Notes under the pieces: model-generated
Database searches by the model: none
What the model was told of the DNA's origin: nothing
The model's input: only the letters and a program-made list of their open reading frames with translations
In this document: piece after piece, positions 1-8,058 of the stretch
Layout of the letters: the number at the start of each line of letters is the position of its first letter
Numbering within the stretch: the first letter of the stretch is position 1
Assembly (NCBI GenBank): GCA_903930535.1
Contig: CAIYYX010000211.1
Coordinates: forward strand, 1-49,086
DNA from: an uncultured Sterolibacterium sp.
GTDB taxonomy: Bacteria; Pseudomonadota; Gammaproteobacteria; Burkholderiales; Rhodocyclaceae
Length of the DNA: 49,086 bases
Direction: 5' to 3'
Position numbers and translations under genes: made by a program

Positions 1-136
1 AGCCATGCAAGATGACGGACATATTCAGAAATTGCCTAGGGCGTACTCGCCGGCGCGCGGCGGTGCTGCGTCGCCTGTTCAAAGGAAGACTCACGGGAGC
101 TCGCGCTTGGCGGTTGGCGGCGTGATCAATTAACAT

Positions 137-1564
137 ATGCATATGAGCTTGACGCTGAAACTCTTCCTGCCAGGGCTTCTTGCCGCCCTTGCCTGCAATG
201 AGGCATTGGCCCTGCCTTCCTTCGTCCGCCAGACAGGGCAATCCTGTGCATCCTGCCACCTGAATGCCGGCGAACTGACGCCCGCGGGGCGGAAATTCAA
301 GCTGCTGGGCTACGCGCAAGGGAGTTCTGTCCTGCCTTTTTCCGCCACGGCTGTCGCCTCTGTGACCAAGATCCGCAGTTCGGACAGCAGCGCCAACGCC
401 AACGTCAGCATGCCCAAGAACGGCTCAGCGATCCTGGAGACGGCCAGCGTCTATGCGGCAGGAAAATACTGGGGCGACCTTGGCGGCTACCTCAAGTTGT
501 CATTGAATGGCGCCAACACCACCCCCCTGTTCGGCAGCCAGGGCGTGCAGACCGGAACGCGGGTGGGGAGCGATATATTTCTCGACGCCAGTGAAATCCG
601 CTATGCGCGACAAACGACTCTCGGGGGGCGCGAGCTGATACTGGGGGTCACGGTGAATAACGCGCCCGCCATGCAGGATTTGTGGGCCTCCACGCCGGTC
701 AATTCCTATCCCTACCGGACCTCGGGTCTCCTTAACGCCTGGGGCATCGGGCAGTTCGGCCCTACCACCTTGATCGACGGCGGCCTGACTTCCCAGGTCG
801 GCGGCATAGGTTTCTACGCCATGCTGGACGACGGTTTTTACGCCGAGTTCGCCAACTACAGCAATATGCACTCAAGCCTCGCCAGCCTGCAATTGTCCGG
901 TCCGGTCAATACCATCAATTCCGGCTATAACCCCTATTGGCGCTTCGCCTTGAACAAGGTGGCCGGCGCCGATTCCTTCATGCTGGGCACCTTCGGCATG
1001 ATCGCCACCCTGGCGCGGGATACTCTGGTGCCAGGGTCTGCCTCGGGAAAATACAGGGACATCGGCCTGGACGCGGAATACCAGCACATCACTGATCTCC
1101 ATTCCTGGTCCGCCCAGGCGGCCTACATCGACGAGAAGGTGGACTGGGGCAGCCGCTCGGTGGGGCGCAGCCATGACCGGCCCCATAGTTCTCTTAAGAC
1201 CGTCAAGGCCAAGCTGACCTACGATTATGCGCGCCGCTATGGCGCCAACATTTTCGGCTTTCACTCCAAGGGCAGCACGGACAATCTCTACTGGGCTTAC
1301 AACCCGGATCAGACCGTCGTGACCGGCGCCTGCAACCAGAACAACTCCTTGCTGGCCTATTGCTCCGCCAACGGCAGTCCTGACACATCGGGATACGGTT
1401 TCGAGCTCTACTTCGCGCCGCTGCCGCATTTGCATGTGGCCTTACAGCAGACTTTCTACCGCAGCTTCCTCGGCGGGGCGAGCTTCATCGACAATTCCTC
1501 CGGCAAGACCCGCGCGGCCCGTGACAACAACTTCACCTATCTTTACCTGCTGCTGTCGTATTAG
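137..1564 (+). CDS. Cyc2-like fused monoheme cytochrome / outer-membrane porin
   Basis: 475 residues. A signal peptide (residues 1-25, ending near ALAL) is followed by PSFVRQTGQSCASCH, with one CxxCH heme site at residues 37-41 and then LTPAGRKFKLLGY. The rest is rich in alternating aromatic and polar segments and ends in a terminal Tyr, as expected of an outer-membrane beta barrel. The N-terminal pattern closely resembles that of Cyc2, the fused cytochrome-porin of iron oxidisers (A-x-P-x-FARQTG-x-x-CxxCH). Membership in that superfamily is inferred, and iron oxidation is not shown. ATGs lie at 137 and 143 and neither has a clear ribosome-binding site. Its 3' end overlaps the end of the convergent small gene. 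A role passing electrons across the outer membrane is plausible. It could instead be a related cytochrome-barrel of unknown substrate. Confidence 0.75.
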   Translation: MHMSLTLKLFLPGLLAALACNEALALPSFVRQTGQSCASCHLNAGELTPAGRKFKLLGYAQGSSVLPFSATAVASVTKIRSSDSSANANVSMPKNGSAILETASVYAAGKYWGDLGGYLKLSLNGANTTPLFGSQGVQTGTRVGSDIFLDASEIRYARQTTLGGRELILGVTVNNAPAMQDLWASTPVNSYPYRTSGLLNAWGIGQFGPTTLIDGGLTSQVGGIGFYAMLDDGFYAEFANYSNMHSSLASLQLSGPVNTINSGYNPYWRFALNKVAGADSFMLGTFGMIATLARDTLVPGSASGKYRDIGLDAEYQHITDLHSWSAQAAYIDEKVDWGSRSVGRSHDRPHSSLKTVKAKLTYDYARRYGANIFGFHSKGSTDNLYWAYNPDQTVVTGACNQNNSLLAYCSANGSPDTSGYGFELYFAPLPHLHVALQQTFYRSFLGGASFIDNSSGKTRAARDNNFTYLYLLLSY

Positions 1565-1760
1565 GGCCCCATTTCCTGAAGACGCTATTCGCGTCCTGAT
1601 GTGCGCGCTCCAGCGTGCAGATTGACGGATCGTCATCGTGGACGCTGAAGAAATCGTCCTCCTGCGCGCGCATCACCATCCCGATCGCCGCTTCGTCGCT
1701 GATACCGTATTTTTCAGTGATGAGCGTCGTGACTTCGTCGAGATACGCTTCATAATTCAT
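1533..1760 (-). CDS. Small conserved-looking protein, function unknown
   Basis: 75 residues from the ATG at 1760 (MNYEAYLDEV...), preceded by GGAAAGG as a ribosome-binding site. A GTG at 1772 gives a 79-residue alternative. The protein is acidic, predicted helical, and carries no signal peptide or cysteine pair. It lies last in the leftward cluster after the barrel gene, 24 bases downstream of that gene's stop, and its end overlaps the end of the convergent cytochrome-porin gene by 32 bases. I do not recognise the family. The amino-acid composition and start signal look like a real gene rather than a shadow frame. Confidence 0.55.
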   Translation of the reverse strand: MNYEAYLDEVTTLITEKYGISDEAAIGMVMRAQEDDFFSVHDDDPSICTLERAHQDANSVFRKWGPNTTAAGKDR

Positions 1761-1784
1761 TCTTGATCGCACCTTTCCACGTCG

Positions 1785-2504
1785 CTAAAATCTCAGCCCG
1801 AGAGAAAAACGGGTCTGATCCTCGACAGTGAAATTGACCTTCCTGTCGCGGGCCAGGCGGACGAATACCTCCCTGTAATCGAAGGTCAGGGAAATCGCCT
1901 TGCCCGACACGGCATCTTCATCGGCGCTCGCGCGGCCATGCTTGCCCGACACATCCACCGTCCATCGCTGATGATCGTCGGGGGTAAAGCGCCAGACCAG
2001 ATGGGTGACCACCTGGCCAGTATGAAGGCGGTTGTCCCTGACGGTGAATAGCGAGAGGTTGGATTTCGGCAGCAGTCGGGTTCCCAGGCCGTAGAGGATG
2101 GAATCATTGGGATCGAAATTCAGGTTGTAATAGTCGCGGGCATTGGTTCGCCCGAAACCCAGCAGGGCATAGCTCTCGCCGCCGATCTGGGCATTGATCG
2201 CGCCCCCGGCGAAGCCGTGCGTCGCCAGTTGCAGGGAGGGCACCAACTGACCGAAGCGGAGTTCTGCCGTGTATTCGTAGCCGGTGCGCGTTTGCGCGAA
2301 CTCGCCCCCGCGCCGGTAGTCAGCCAGCCAGAAGGCATGCGAACCTATGTTCGCCCTGAGGTTGATGTCTGTGGCGTCTTTCTGGTGGGTCGTGACGTAA
2401 TAGGACGGCGTCAGCTTGAAAGTCCAGCTTTCCGCATCGGCGGCGGCGGAAGCCGCCGCTGAACTGCCCAGCAGCATTGCGCACAATCCCGCCCGCGTCA
2501 GCAA
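1785..2504 (-). CDS. Outer-membrane beta-barrel protein of unknown function
   Basis: About 239 residues from a TTG start at 2504, chosen because AGGGGGG lies just upstream and the start falls 5 bases past the cytochrome stop. An ATG at 2477 would leave a very short leader. A signal-peptide-like stretch (LCAMLLGSSAAASAAADAE) precedes alternating strands such as WTFKLTPSYYV and YEYTAELRFGQLVPSLQLA, and the chain ends LGLRF with a terminal Phe, the outer-membrane insertion signature. It follows the cytochrome c gene almost without gap, so it is probably co-transcribed with the ThDP enzyme and cytochrome. I do not recognise the family. A pore or assembly role for the periplasmic pair is inference. 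Confidence 0.6.
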   Translation of the reverse strand: MLTRAGLCAMLLGSSAAASAAADAESWTFKLTPSYYVTTHQKDATDINLRANIGSHAFWLADYRRGGEFAQTRTGYEYTAELRFGQLVPSLQLATHGFAGGAINAQIGGESYALLGFGRTNARDYYNLNFDPNDSILYGLGTRLLPKSNLSLFTVRDNRLHTGQVVTHLVWRFTPDDHQRWTVDVSGKHGRASADEDAVSGKAISLTFDYREVFVRLARDRKVNFTVEDQTRFSLGLRF

Positions 2505-2509
2505 CGGAG

Positions 2510-2854
2510 CTATTTCCCCCCTGCCTTCGGCAACAGGCTGATGCTGTCTGCCGCAGGTGAAGCCGGCAGCGAAGCGAGGTAGGCGTGTACCGAGCGCAAC
2601 TCGGCATCGCTCAATACTTTCTCGGAAAAGGGCGGCATCTGGTTCGCAGGGGTCCTGACATAGATCGCAAAAGCCGCATAAGGCATCAGCTTGGGCAGGA
2701 GATTGGGGCCGGCGATGCTGCCCTGGCCGACGGTGCCGTGACATTGATAGCAGCCCCGCTTCATGTACAGGTCATGGCCTGAGTCTGCTGCCGCGACGAC
2801 CTGACTGAAAATGCCCAAGAGGGCGGCGCAGGAAACCTTTTTCAATAGATTCAT
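2510..2854 (-). CDS. Periplasmic monoheme cytochrome c, partner of the ThDP enzyme (module 1)
   Basis: 114 residues, starting at ATG 2854 with AGGGG upstream. It has an N-terminal signal peptide (MNLLKKVSCAALLGIFSQ, cleavage near AAA), a class I heme site CYQCH at residues 35-39 followed by GTVGQGS, and a probable axial Met at 73 in NQMPPFSEK. The C-terminal helix LRSVHAYLASLP is typical of small cytochromes c. It begins 8 bases after the stop of the Tat-exported ThDP enzyme. A paralogue with the same layout (CWGCH, GTMPPYSEK) follows the second ThDP enzyme at 18979. It is probably the electron acceptor of the enzyme; no electron-transfer data can be read from the sequence. Confidence 0.9.
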   Translation of the reverse strand: MNLLKKVSCAALLGIFSQVVAAADSGHDLYMKRGCYQCHGTVGQGSIAGPNLLPKLMPYAAFAIYVRTPANQMPPFSEKVLSDAELRSVHAYLASLPASPAADSISLLPKAGGK

Positions 2855-2862
2855 GATGTCCC

Positions 2863-4812
2863 CTAGCGTGGTTGAGTGACGACGTCGAGCAGGGCGGGAA
2901 GTCCGCTCCTGACCACCGCCAACGCGCGTTTGATCGCAGGCCCGAGGAGGGCAGGGTCGCTGATCGGCCCTTCGGCCCAGACGCCCATGCTTTTCGCCAT
3001 CATGGCGTAGTCGACGAAGGGTTCCTCGATCAACGTGCCCTCGCGCCAGGACTCCGCATTGCGGTCGCGGCGGGTACCCATGCGCTGCAGATGCATGGTC
3101 TCCTGATGCCAGGCGCGGTTGTTGTGCATGAGGGTGAGCAGGGGGATCTTGTGGTGGGCCAGCGTCCACAGCGCCGAGGGCACCATGAGCAGATCACCGT
3201 CGGGCTGGATATTGATGGCGATGCGTCCCTCGCTCTTGCAGGCGAGCGCCGCACCGACCGCGGCGGAGAGGCCGTAGCCCAGGCCATAGCCGCCCGAGCC
3301 GCCGATGAACTGCTTGTATTCGCTGATGTCCCAGAGGCGATGCTGCCAGTAACTGACATAGAAGGGATCGGAAACCAGCGACCATTTGTCGTTCTTGATC
3401 TGCGCCCAGATTTCCTGAGAGAGCCTGGCGGTGCTGATGGGGCTGGCATCCCAACCGAGAGCGGCGGCATCCCGCGCGGCATTTCTCATCGCGAGAAAAT
3501 CGGCCTGCATGGGCTGCTTCCTGGCGGCGATCGCCGTGGCCTGCGCTGCAGTCGTGCCCTTCCTGATGGCCTCGATCAGCGAGGGCATTGTGGCCTGGGC
3601 ATCGGCGGCCATGGTCAGCTCCGCTTCCTGGTATCTCTGGATGTCGCCGTAATTGGATTTGGAATAGAGATGGTTGGTGCTGATGCTGATCACCCGGACA
3701 TCGGGCTTGGCCACTCTTTTCGATGGCCGTCCGGGCGTGTCCGATATGGTGTTCACGACGCCCCAGAGGTCGCCGACTTCCAGCGCCAGGATGACGTCCG
3801 CCGATCTCAGGAGTTTTGCTTTCAGCCAGGTGTGGTTGAGGTAATGGGTGGTGGGCATGTTCATTCGGCCGCACTGATCGACGACGGGCGCATTCAATGC
3901 CTCGGCAAGTTTGATCAGCAGGCCCACGCCCTCTGCCGTTCTCGCCGAGCGATCCACCACGATCACCGGATTTTTCGCTGCGAGCAGGATTGCCGCCGCC
4001 TTGGCGACCGACCGAGCGTCACCCTCCGGCGGCGACACCTCGACCATCTTCGGAATTTTCAGAGACTTGGGGTCTTCTGCCGGGACTTCCTGCAATTCCC
4101 CGTCGGCCAGGATCAGGACCGGCTCCATGGGCGGGGTCATCGACAGGGCCTGAGCGCGCATGAAGGACTCTGCGAAGTGCTGCAGCGACCCCGGGAAGTC
4201 GTCGAACTTGACGAAGTCGCGGACCATCGCCGCCTGGTCTACGGCCGTGTGTATCCATTCCACGCCCTGGCGACGTTTTGTCGCATCTGCGGTGTTGCCG
4301 CCGATGACCATCAAGGGCACGCGGTCGCACCAGGCGTTGTAAATCGCCATCGAGGCGTGCATCAGTCCCACGGTGCTATGCACCATGCAGGCCATGGGTT
4401 TGCCCGCCATCTTCGCATAGCCGTGAGCTACACCCACGGCGATCTCTTCGTGCGGGCAGATGATCAATTCGGGTGCCTTGTTCTTCCCGTAATAGGCGAT
4501 GGATTCCTGCAGCCCGCGCAGCGCCGAGGAAGTCATCATGGCGACGTATTCGATGTTTGCTGCCTTGAGCACATCGACCATGAAGTCCGAACCGGGATTG
4601 GACACATGGCCCGGAAGATCTTCGCTGTGGCCGGAATGCATGCCCCCCATGGTTTCCGCTGCGACCATTCTTGACGAAGGTCCCGGAGAAGTTCCGGGTC
4701 CTGCCGTTGGTAGTTTGGCGGCGGCTTGCGCCGAACTCTCTGCGGGGGCTACCGCTGCCGCGCCGGCAACGAGTGCGCCCTTCAAAAAACTTCTTCTTCC
4801 CGATGTCTCCAT
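2863..4812 (-). CDS. Tat-exported thiamine-diphosphate-dependent enzyme (module 1)
   Basis: 649 residues. The N-terminus GRRSFLKGALVAGAAAVAPA is a twin-arginine signal, so the protein is probably exported folded with cofactor. The mature part has the three-domain layout of the acetolactate synthase/pyruvate oxidase superfamily. A PYR domain carries HEE at 121-123 (the catalytic Glu, probably E122), followed by a central domain (NPVIVVDRSART from 281), and then a PP domain with PDGD at 537-540 and NN at 564-565 for Mg-diphosphate binding. The usual GDG is PDG here. The substrate is unknown; pyruvate or other 2-oxo acid oxidation, or lyase activity, are options. A cytochrome c gene follows 8 bases downstream. 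It looks roughly half identical to the enzyme at 16990, judged by eye. Confidence 0.9.
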   Translation of the reverse strand: METSGRRSFLKGALVAGAAAVAPAESSAQAAAKLPTAGPGTSPGPSSRMVAAETMGGMHSGHSEDLPGHVSNPGSDFMVDVLKAANIEYVAMMTSSALRGLQESIAYYGKNKAPELIICPHEEIAVGVAHGYAKMAGKPMACMVHSTVGLMHASMAIYNAWCDRVPLMVIGGNTADATKRRQGVEWIHTAVDQAAMVRDFVKFDDFPGSLQHFAESFMRAQALSMTPPMEPVLILADGELQEVPAEDPKSLKIPKMVEVSPPEGDARSVAKAAAILLAAKNPVIVVDRSARTAEGVGLLIKLAEALNAPVVDQCGRMNMPTTHYLNHTWLKAKLLRSADVILALEVGDLWGVVNTISDTPGRPSKRVAKPDVRVISISTNHLYSKSNYGDIQRYQEAELTMAADAQATMPSLIEAIRKGTTAAQATAIAARKQPMQADFLAMRNAARDAAALGWDASPISTARLSQEIWAQIKNDKWSLVSDPFYVSYWQHRLWDISEYKQFIGGSGGYGLGYGLSAAVGAALACKSEGRIAINIQPDGDLLMVPSALWTLAHHKIPLLTLMHNNRAWHQETMHLQRMGTRRDRNAESWREGTLIEEPFVDYAMMAKSMGVWAEGPISDPALLGPAIKRALAVVRSGLPALLDVVTQPR

Positions 4813-4870
4813 GTTTTCACCTTTTTTGGTTAAGGATTTTCTTTGTTATCGTGCCCAGACCGACAGGCTA

Positions 4871-5332
4871 CTACAAAAGCTCGAGCATTTCCTCGCCGTG
4901 CCCGCCGGTGTCCGGATGGTCGATGACCTTAATGATGAGGCCTTTCTCGTCTATCAGGTAGCTGATCCGCTGGTTTGCGCCTATCAGCCCGCGCAGCCAC
5001 CCGCCCATGCCCGAGCCAACTGCGTCATAGGCCTTGGCGATGGTTTGTTCGGTGTCACAGAGCAGGGGGAAGTTGAGTTTATGTTTTTCCGAAAACCTGC
5101 GATGCGAGGCGGCATCCTGGGCAGAGACGCCTATTACCGCCGCCCCCTTCTTGCTGATCTCGCCGTTTGCGTCGCGCAGACTGCAAGCCTGCGCGGTGCA
5201 GCCGGGCGTATCGTCCATCGGATAAAAATAGAGCACGAGTTTTCTGCCGCGAAAATCGGCAAGACGGATGGTGCTGCCGTCGTCTGCAGTTGCGCTGAAG
5301 TCCGGTGCCTTGGTTCCGGGCGTAAGGGCCAT
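4871..5332 (-). CDS. bcp: Thioredoxin-dependent peroxiredoxin, PrxQ/Bcp type
   Basis: 153 residues, the usual Bcp length. It reduces hydroperoxides with thiols from thioredoxin in the cytoplasm. The motif YPMDDTPGCTAQACSLRD holds the peroxidatic Cys (PGCT) and a second Cys five residues later that can resolve it, as in atypical 2-Cys PrxQ. AGGAGGTCAC immediately precedes the ATG. It lies 58 bases upstream of the ThDP enzyme gene on the same strand, so co-transcription is possible, and it diverges from the response regulator. Confidence 0.93.
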   Translation of the reverse strand: MALTPGTKAPDFSATADDGSTIRLADFRGRKLVLYFYPMDDTPGCTAQACSLRDANGEISKKGAAVIGVSAQDAASHRRFSEKHKLNFPLLCDTEQTIAKAYDAVGSGMGGWLRGLIGANQRISYLIDEKGLIIKVIDHPDTGGHGEEMLELL

Positions 5333-5399
5333 GTGACCTCCTGGAGTTAAGCGTTTATACTACGTTATGGAAGTTTCAAAGAGTATTCGAGGAATGGCA

Positions 5400-6074
5400 A
5401 TGCGCATTCTCATCGTCGAAGACGATATCCCCCTGGCCAAAGGTCTGCAGCAGGCTTTGACATCCTCCGGCTATGTCGTGGATCATGCGGCGAGCGGCGA
5501 AGCGGCACTGGATGCCTGCCTTGAGACCTTCTATGATCTTCTGGTTCTCGATCTCGGCCTGCCGGGGATGGACGGCTTCGACTTGCTGCAGCGACTCGAT
5601 CCGCGGCGTCGCGGTGCGGTGCTGATTCTCTCGGCCAGGGACGGGCTGGAGCAGCGCGTCTTCGGCCTTGATCTTGGCGCCGACGACTACCTTTCCAAGC
5701 CCTTTGCCCTGGAAGAACTGGAGGCGCGCGTACGCGCCCTGTTGCGCCGCAACCAGGCGCAGGCAGGCGCCAGGTTGCGCCTCGGCCGCGTCACCGTCGA
5801 TACCCTCGGCCGTCGAGCCTGGATCGGCGACGAACCGCTTGAGCTGACCGCGCGCGAATGGGGGGTGCTGCAATATATGCTGCTGCGCCCCGGACAGGTG
5901 GTGAGCAAGGAGCAACTGTTGCAGGCCCTGGGCAACTGGGGGAAACCGCTCTCCGACAATGCCATCGAGGTGTATGTGTCGCGGGTGCGCGCCAAACTGC
6001 AAGACGCCGGACTCTCCATTCGCACTCTGCGCGGCTTCGGCTATATCATCGAGGAGTTGAACGTAGTCGCGTGA
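5400..6074 (+). CDS. OmpR/PhoB-family response regulator (orphan)
   Basis: 224 residues from ATG 5400, chosen because CGAGGA lies 7 bases upstream; the ATG at 5394 is too close to it. The receiver domain starts MRILIVEDD, has the phospho-acceptor Asp in LVLDLGLPGMDG, Ser/Thr in ILSARD and Lys in YLSKPFALEEL. A winged-helix C-terminal DNA-binding domain follows (LTAREWGVLQYMLLRPGQVVSKEQLL; IEVYVSRVRAKL; RGFGYII). It resembles the QseB/PmrA/TctD group. No sensor kinase gene is next to it, since the helicase gene starts 4 bases after its stop, so its partner must be elsewhere. Targets are unknown. Confidence 0.93.
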   Translation: MRILIVEDDIPLAKGLQQALTSSGYVVDHAASGEAALDACLETFYDLLVLDLGLPGMDGFDLLQRLDPRRRGAVLILSARDGLEQRVFGLDLGADDYLSKPFALEELEARVRALLRRNQAQAGARLRLGRVTVDTLGRRAWIGDEPLELTAREWGVLQYMLLRPGQVVSKEQLLQALGNWGKPLSDNAIEVYVSRVRAKLQDAGLSIRTLRGFGYIIEELNVVA

Positions 6075-6078
6075 TAAC

Positions 6079-8058
6079 ATGGGCAGGTTGAAGCCCAACC
6101 TCGCCATGCTCGATCTTCCAGCCGTCTTCGCCGCCGACGGCCCCCTCGCCCACGCCATTGCCGGCTACCGCATCCGCCCTCAGCAGCTTGAGATGGCGGA
6201 GCGCATCAGTGCGGCGATAGCGGGCAACAGCCTGTTCGTCGCCGAGGCGGGAACCGGGACCGGCAAGACCTTCGCCTACCTGGTTCCTGCGCTGCTCTCG
6301 GGCGGCAAGGTGATCATCTCTACCGGCACCAAGACGCTGCAGGATCAGTTGTTCCAGCGCGATCTGCCGGCGGTGCGCGAGGCGCTCAAGGTTTCCGGCA
6401 GCATCGCGCTCCTGAAGGGCCGCGCCAATTATGTCTGTCCTTACCATCTCGAGCGCGCCGTCGCCGAAGGTCGCTTCCTGTCGCGCGAGGAGGCGGGTCA
6501 TATCCGCACCATCGCCCGCTTCGCGAAGACGACGAAAAGCGGCGACAAGGGAGAACTGGCTGCCGTGCCGGAGGACTCCGGCGCCTGGGCAGCCGCCACC
6601 TCGACGCGCGACAACTGCCTCGGTCAGGAATGCCCGCAGCACGACGAATGCTTCGTGCTCGCCGCGCGGCGCGAGGCGCTCACCGCCGACATCGTGGTGG
6701 TGAACCATCATCTCTTCTTCGCCGACGTGATGCTCCGGGACGACGGACTTGGCGAACTACTGCCGGCCTGCAACACGGTGATTTTCGACGAGGCGCACCA
6801 GTTGCCGGAGGTGGCCAGCCTGTTCTTCGGCGAGAGCCTCGGGAGCGGCCAGATCGTCGACCTGGCGCACGACACGATGCTGGAAGCCCTGGCCTCAGCC
6901 AAGGATTATTCTCCCTTGCAGGAATCCATCCGAACCCTGGAGAAGGCGGCGCGCGACCTGCGCCTTGCCGTCGCCGCAGAGAATGCCAGAATCGCCGCGG
7001 CCCAACTCCTGCCCGAACGCGACTTCCAGGAGGCACTGCGCCAACTCGCGCTTGCACTGGAGGATTTCTCCAAGCATCTCGAGAGCCAGGCGGCGCGCTC
7101 CGAGGGCCTGGGCAACTGCCTGGAGCGCGCGAATGAACTCTCCCATCGTCTGAAGCGCTGGCAGACGCTCGAGGATGCGACCCAGGTCAGATGGGTCGAA
7201 GTATTCAGCCACGCCCTGGCATTGAACATGACGCCGCTCAATGTCGCGGACATCTTCCGCCGTCAGCTGGAGGGGCATCCACGCGCCTGGATATTCACCT
7301 CGGCCACGCTCGCCGTCGGCGCCGATTTTTCGCATTACTGCAATGAGCTTGGGCTCCTCGAAGCCGATACCGGCTGCTGGGGCAGCCCCTTCGACTACGA
7401 CGCCCATGCGCTGCTCTATGTCCCACAGGCCATGCCCGATCCCAACAGTCCGGAGTATGTCGAGGCGGTGGTGGAATCCGCCTATCCGGCCATCGTCGCC
7501 TCCGGCGGCCGGGCCTTCGTGCTGTGCACCAGCCTGCGCGCCATGCGCCGCATCCACGGCCTGCTTGTCGAGCGCTTTGCCCGGGATGGCATAGACTTCC
7601 CCTTGCTGCTGCAGGGGGAGGGCGCCAAGGCCGAACTGCTCTCGCGTTTCAGAAGTCTTGGGAACGCCGTTCTGGTGGCCAGCCAAAGCTTCTGGGAAGG
7701 CGTCGATGTGCGCGGAGAGGCCCTGTCCCTGGTGGTGATAGACAAGCTGCCCTTCGCGCCGCCCGACGATCCCGTGCTGGCTGCGCGCATCGAGCAGCTG
7801 CGGAAGGCCGGCAAGAATCCCTTCATGGATTACCAGTTGCCGCGCACCGTCATCAGCATGAAGCAGGGCGCCGGGCGCCTGATCCGCGACGAGTCAGACC
7901 GCGGCGTACTCATGGTATGCGACCCGCGCCTGGTGAACAAGCCTTACGGTCGCCGCGTCTGGCAGTCTCTGCCGCCGATGAAAAGGAGCCGCGAGATTAC
8001 CGACGTCCAGGCCTTCTTTGCCGTGGACCCGTTGGGAGAAGGTAGACTGCCTTCATGA
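6079..8058 (+). CDS. ATP-dependent DNA helicase, DinG/YoaA (XPD-like) family
   Basis: 659 residues. It is a superfamily 2 Fe-S helicase that unwinds DNA with 5'-3' polarity in repair. Walker A is AEAGTGTGKTFAYL near residue 60. Four cysteines for a 4Fe-4S cluster lie in NYVCPYH and NCLGQECPQHDEC. The DEAH box is FDEAHQLPEVAS, and the C-terminal helicase motifs include ASQSFWEGVDVRG and QGAGRLIRDESDRG. The length fits YoaA. The start is 4 bases after the regulator stop, and an internal ATG (MLDLPAVF, residue 10) is an alternative start. Its stop overlaps the next start in ATGA. Confidence 0.93.
   Translation: MGRLKPNLAMLDLPAVFAADGPLAHAIAGYRIRPQQLEMAERISAAIAGNSLFVAEAGTGTGKTFAYLVPALLSGGKVIISTGTKTLQDQLFQRDLPAVREALKVSGSIALLKGRANYVCPYHLERAVAEGRFLSREEAGHIRTIARFAKTTKSGDKGELAAVPEDSGAWAAATSTRDNCLGQECPQHDECFVLAARREALTADIVVVNHHLFFADVMLRDDGLGELLPACNTVIFDEAHQLPEVASLFFGESLGSGQIVDLAHDTMLEALASAKDYSPLQESIRTLEKAARDLRLAVAAENARIAAAQLLPERDFQEALRQLALALEDFSKHLESQAARSEGLGNCLERANELSHRLKRWQTLEDATQVRWVEVFSHALALNMTPLNVADIFRRQLEGHPRAWIFTSATLAVGADFSHYCNELGLLEADTGCWGSPFDYDAHALLYVPQAMPDPNSPEYVEAVVESAYPAIVASGGRAFVLCTSLRAMRRIHGLLVERFARDGIDFPLLLQGEGAKAELLSRFRSLGNAVLVASQSFWEGVDVRGEALSLVVIDKLPFAPPDDPVLAARIEQLRKAGKNPFMDYQLPRTVISMKQGAGRLIRDESDRGVLMVCDPRLVNKPYGRRVWQSLPPMKRSREITDVQAFFAVDPLGEGRLPS

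Noticed and set aside
2-133. Short open frame at the left edge, ending TAA at 131-133
   Set aside because: It could be the tail of an upstream gene, but 43 codons without a recognisable motif do not support a call.
2872-4674. 600-codon open frame opposite the module 1 ThDP enzyme
   Set aside because: The antisense frame has no recognisable domain, while the minus strand reads a full ThDP enzyme with Tat leader. Long antisense frames are common in GC-rich genes.
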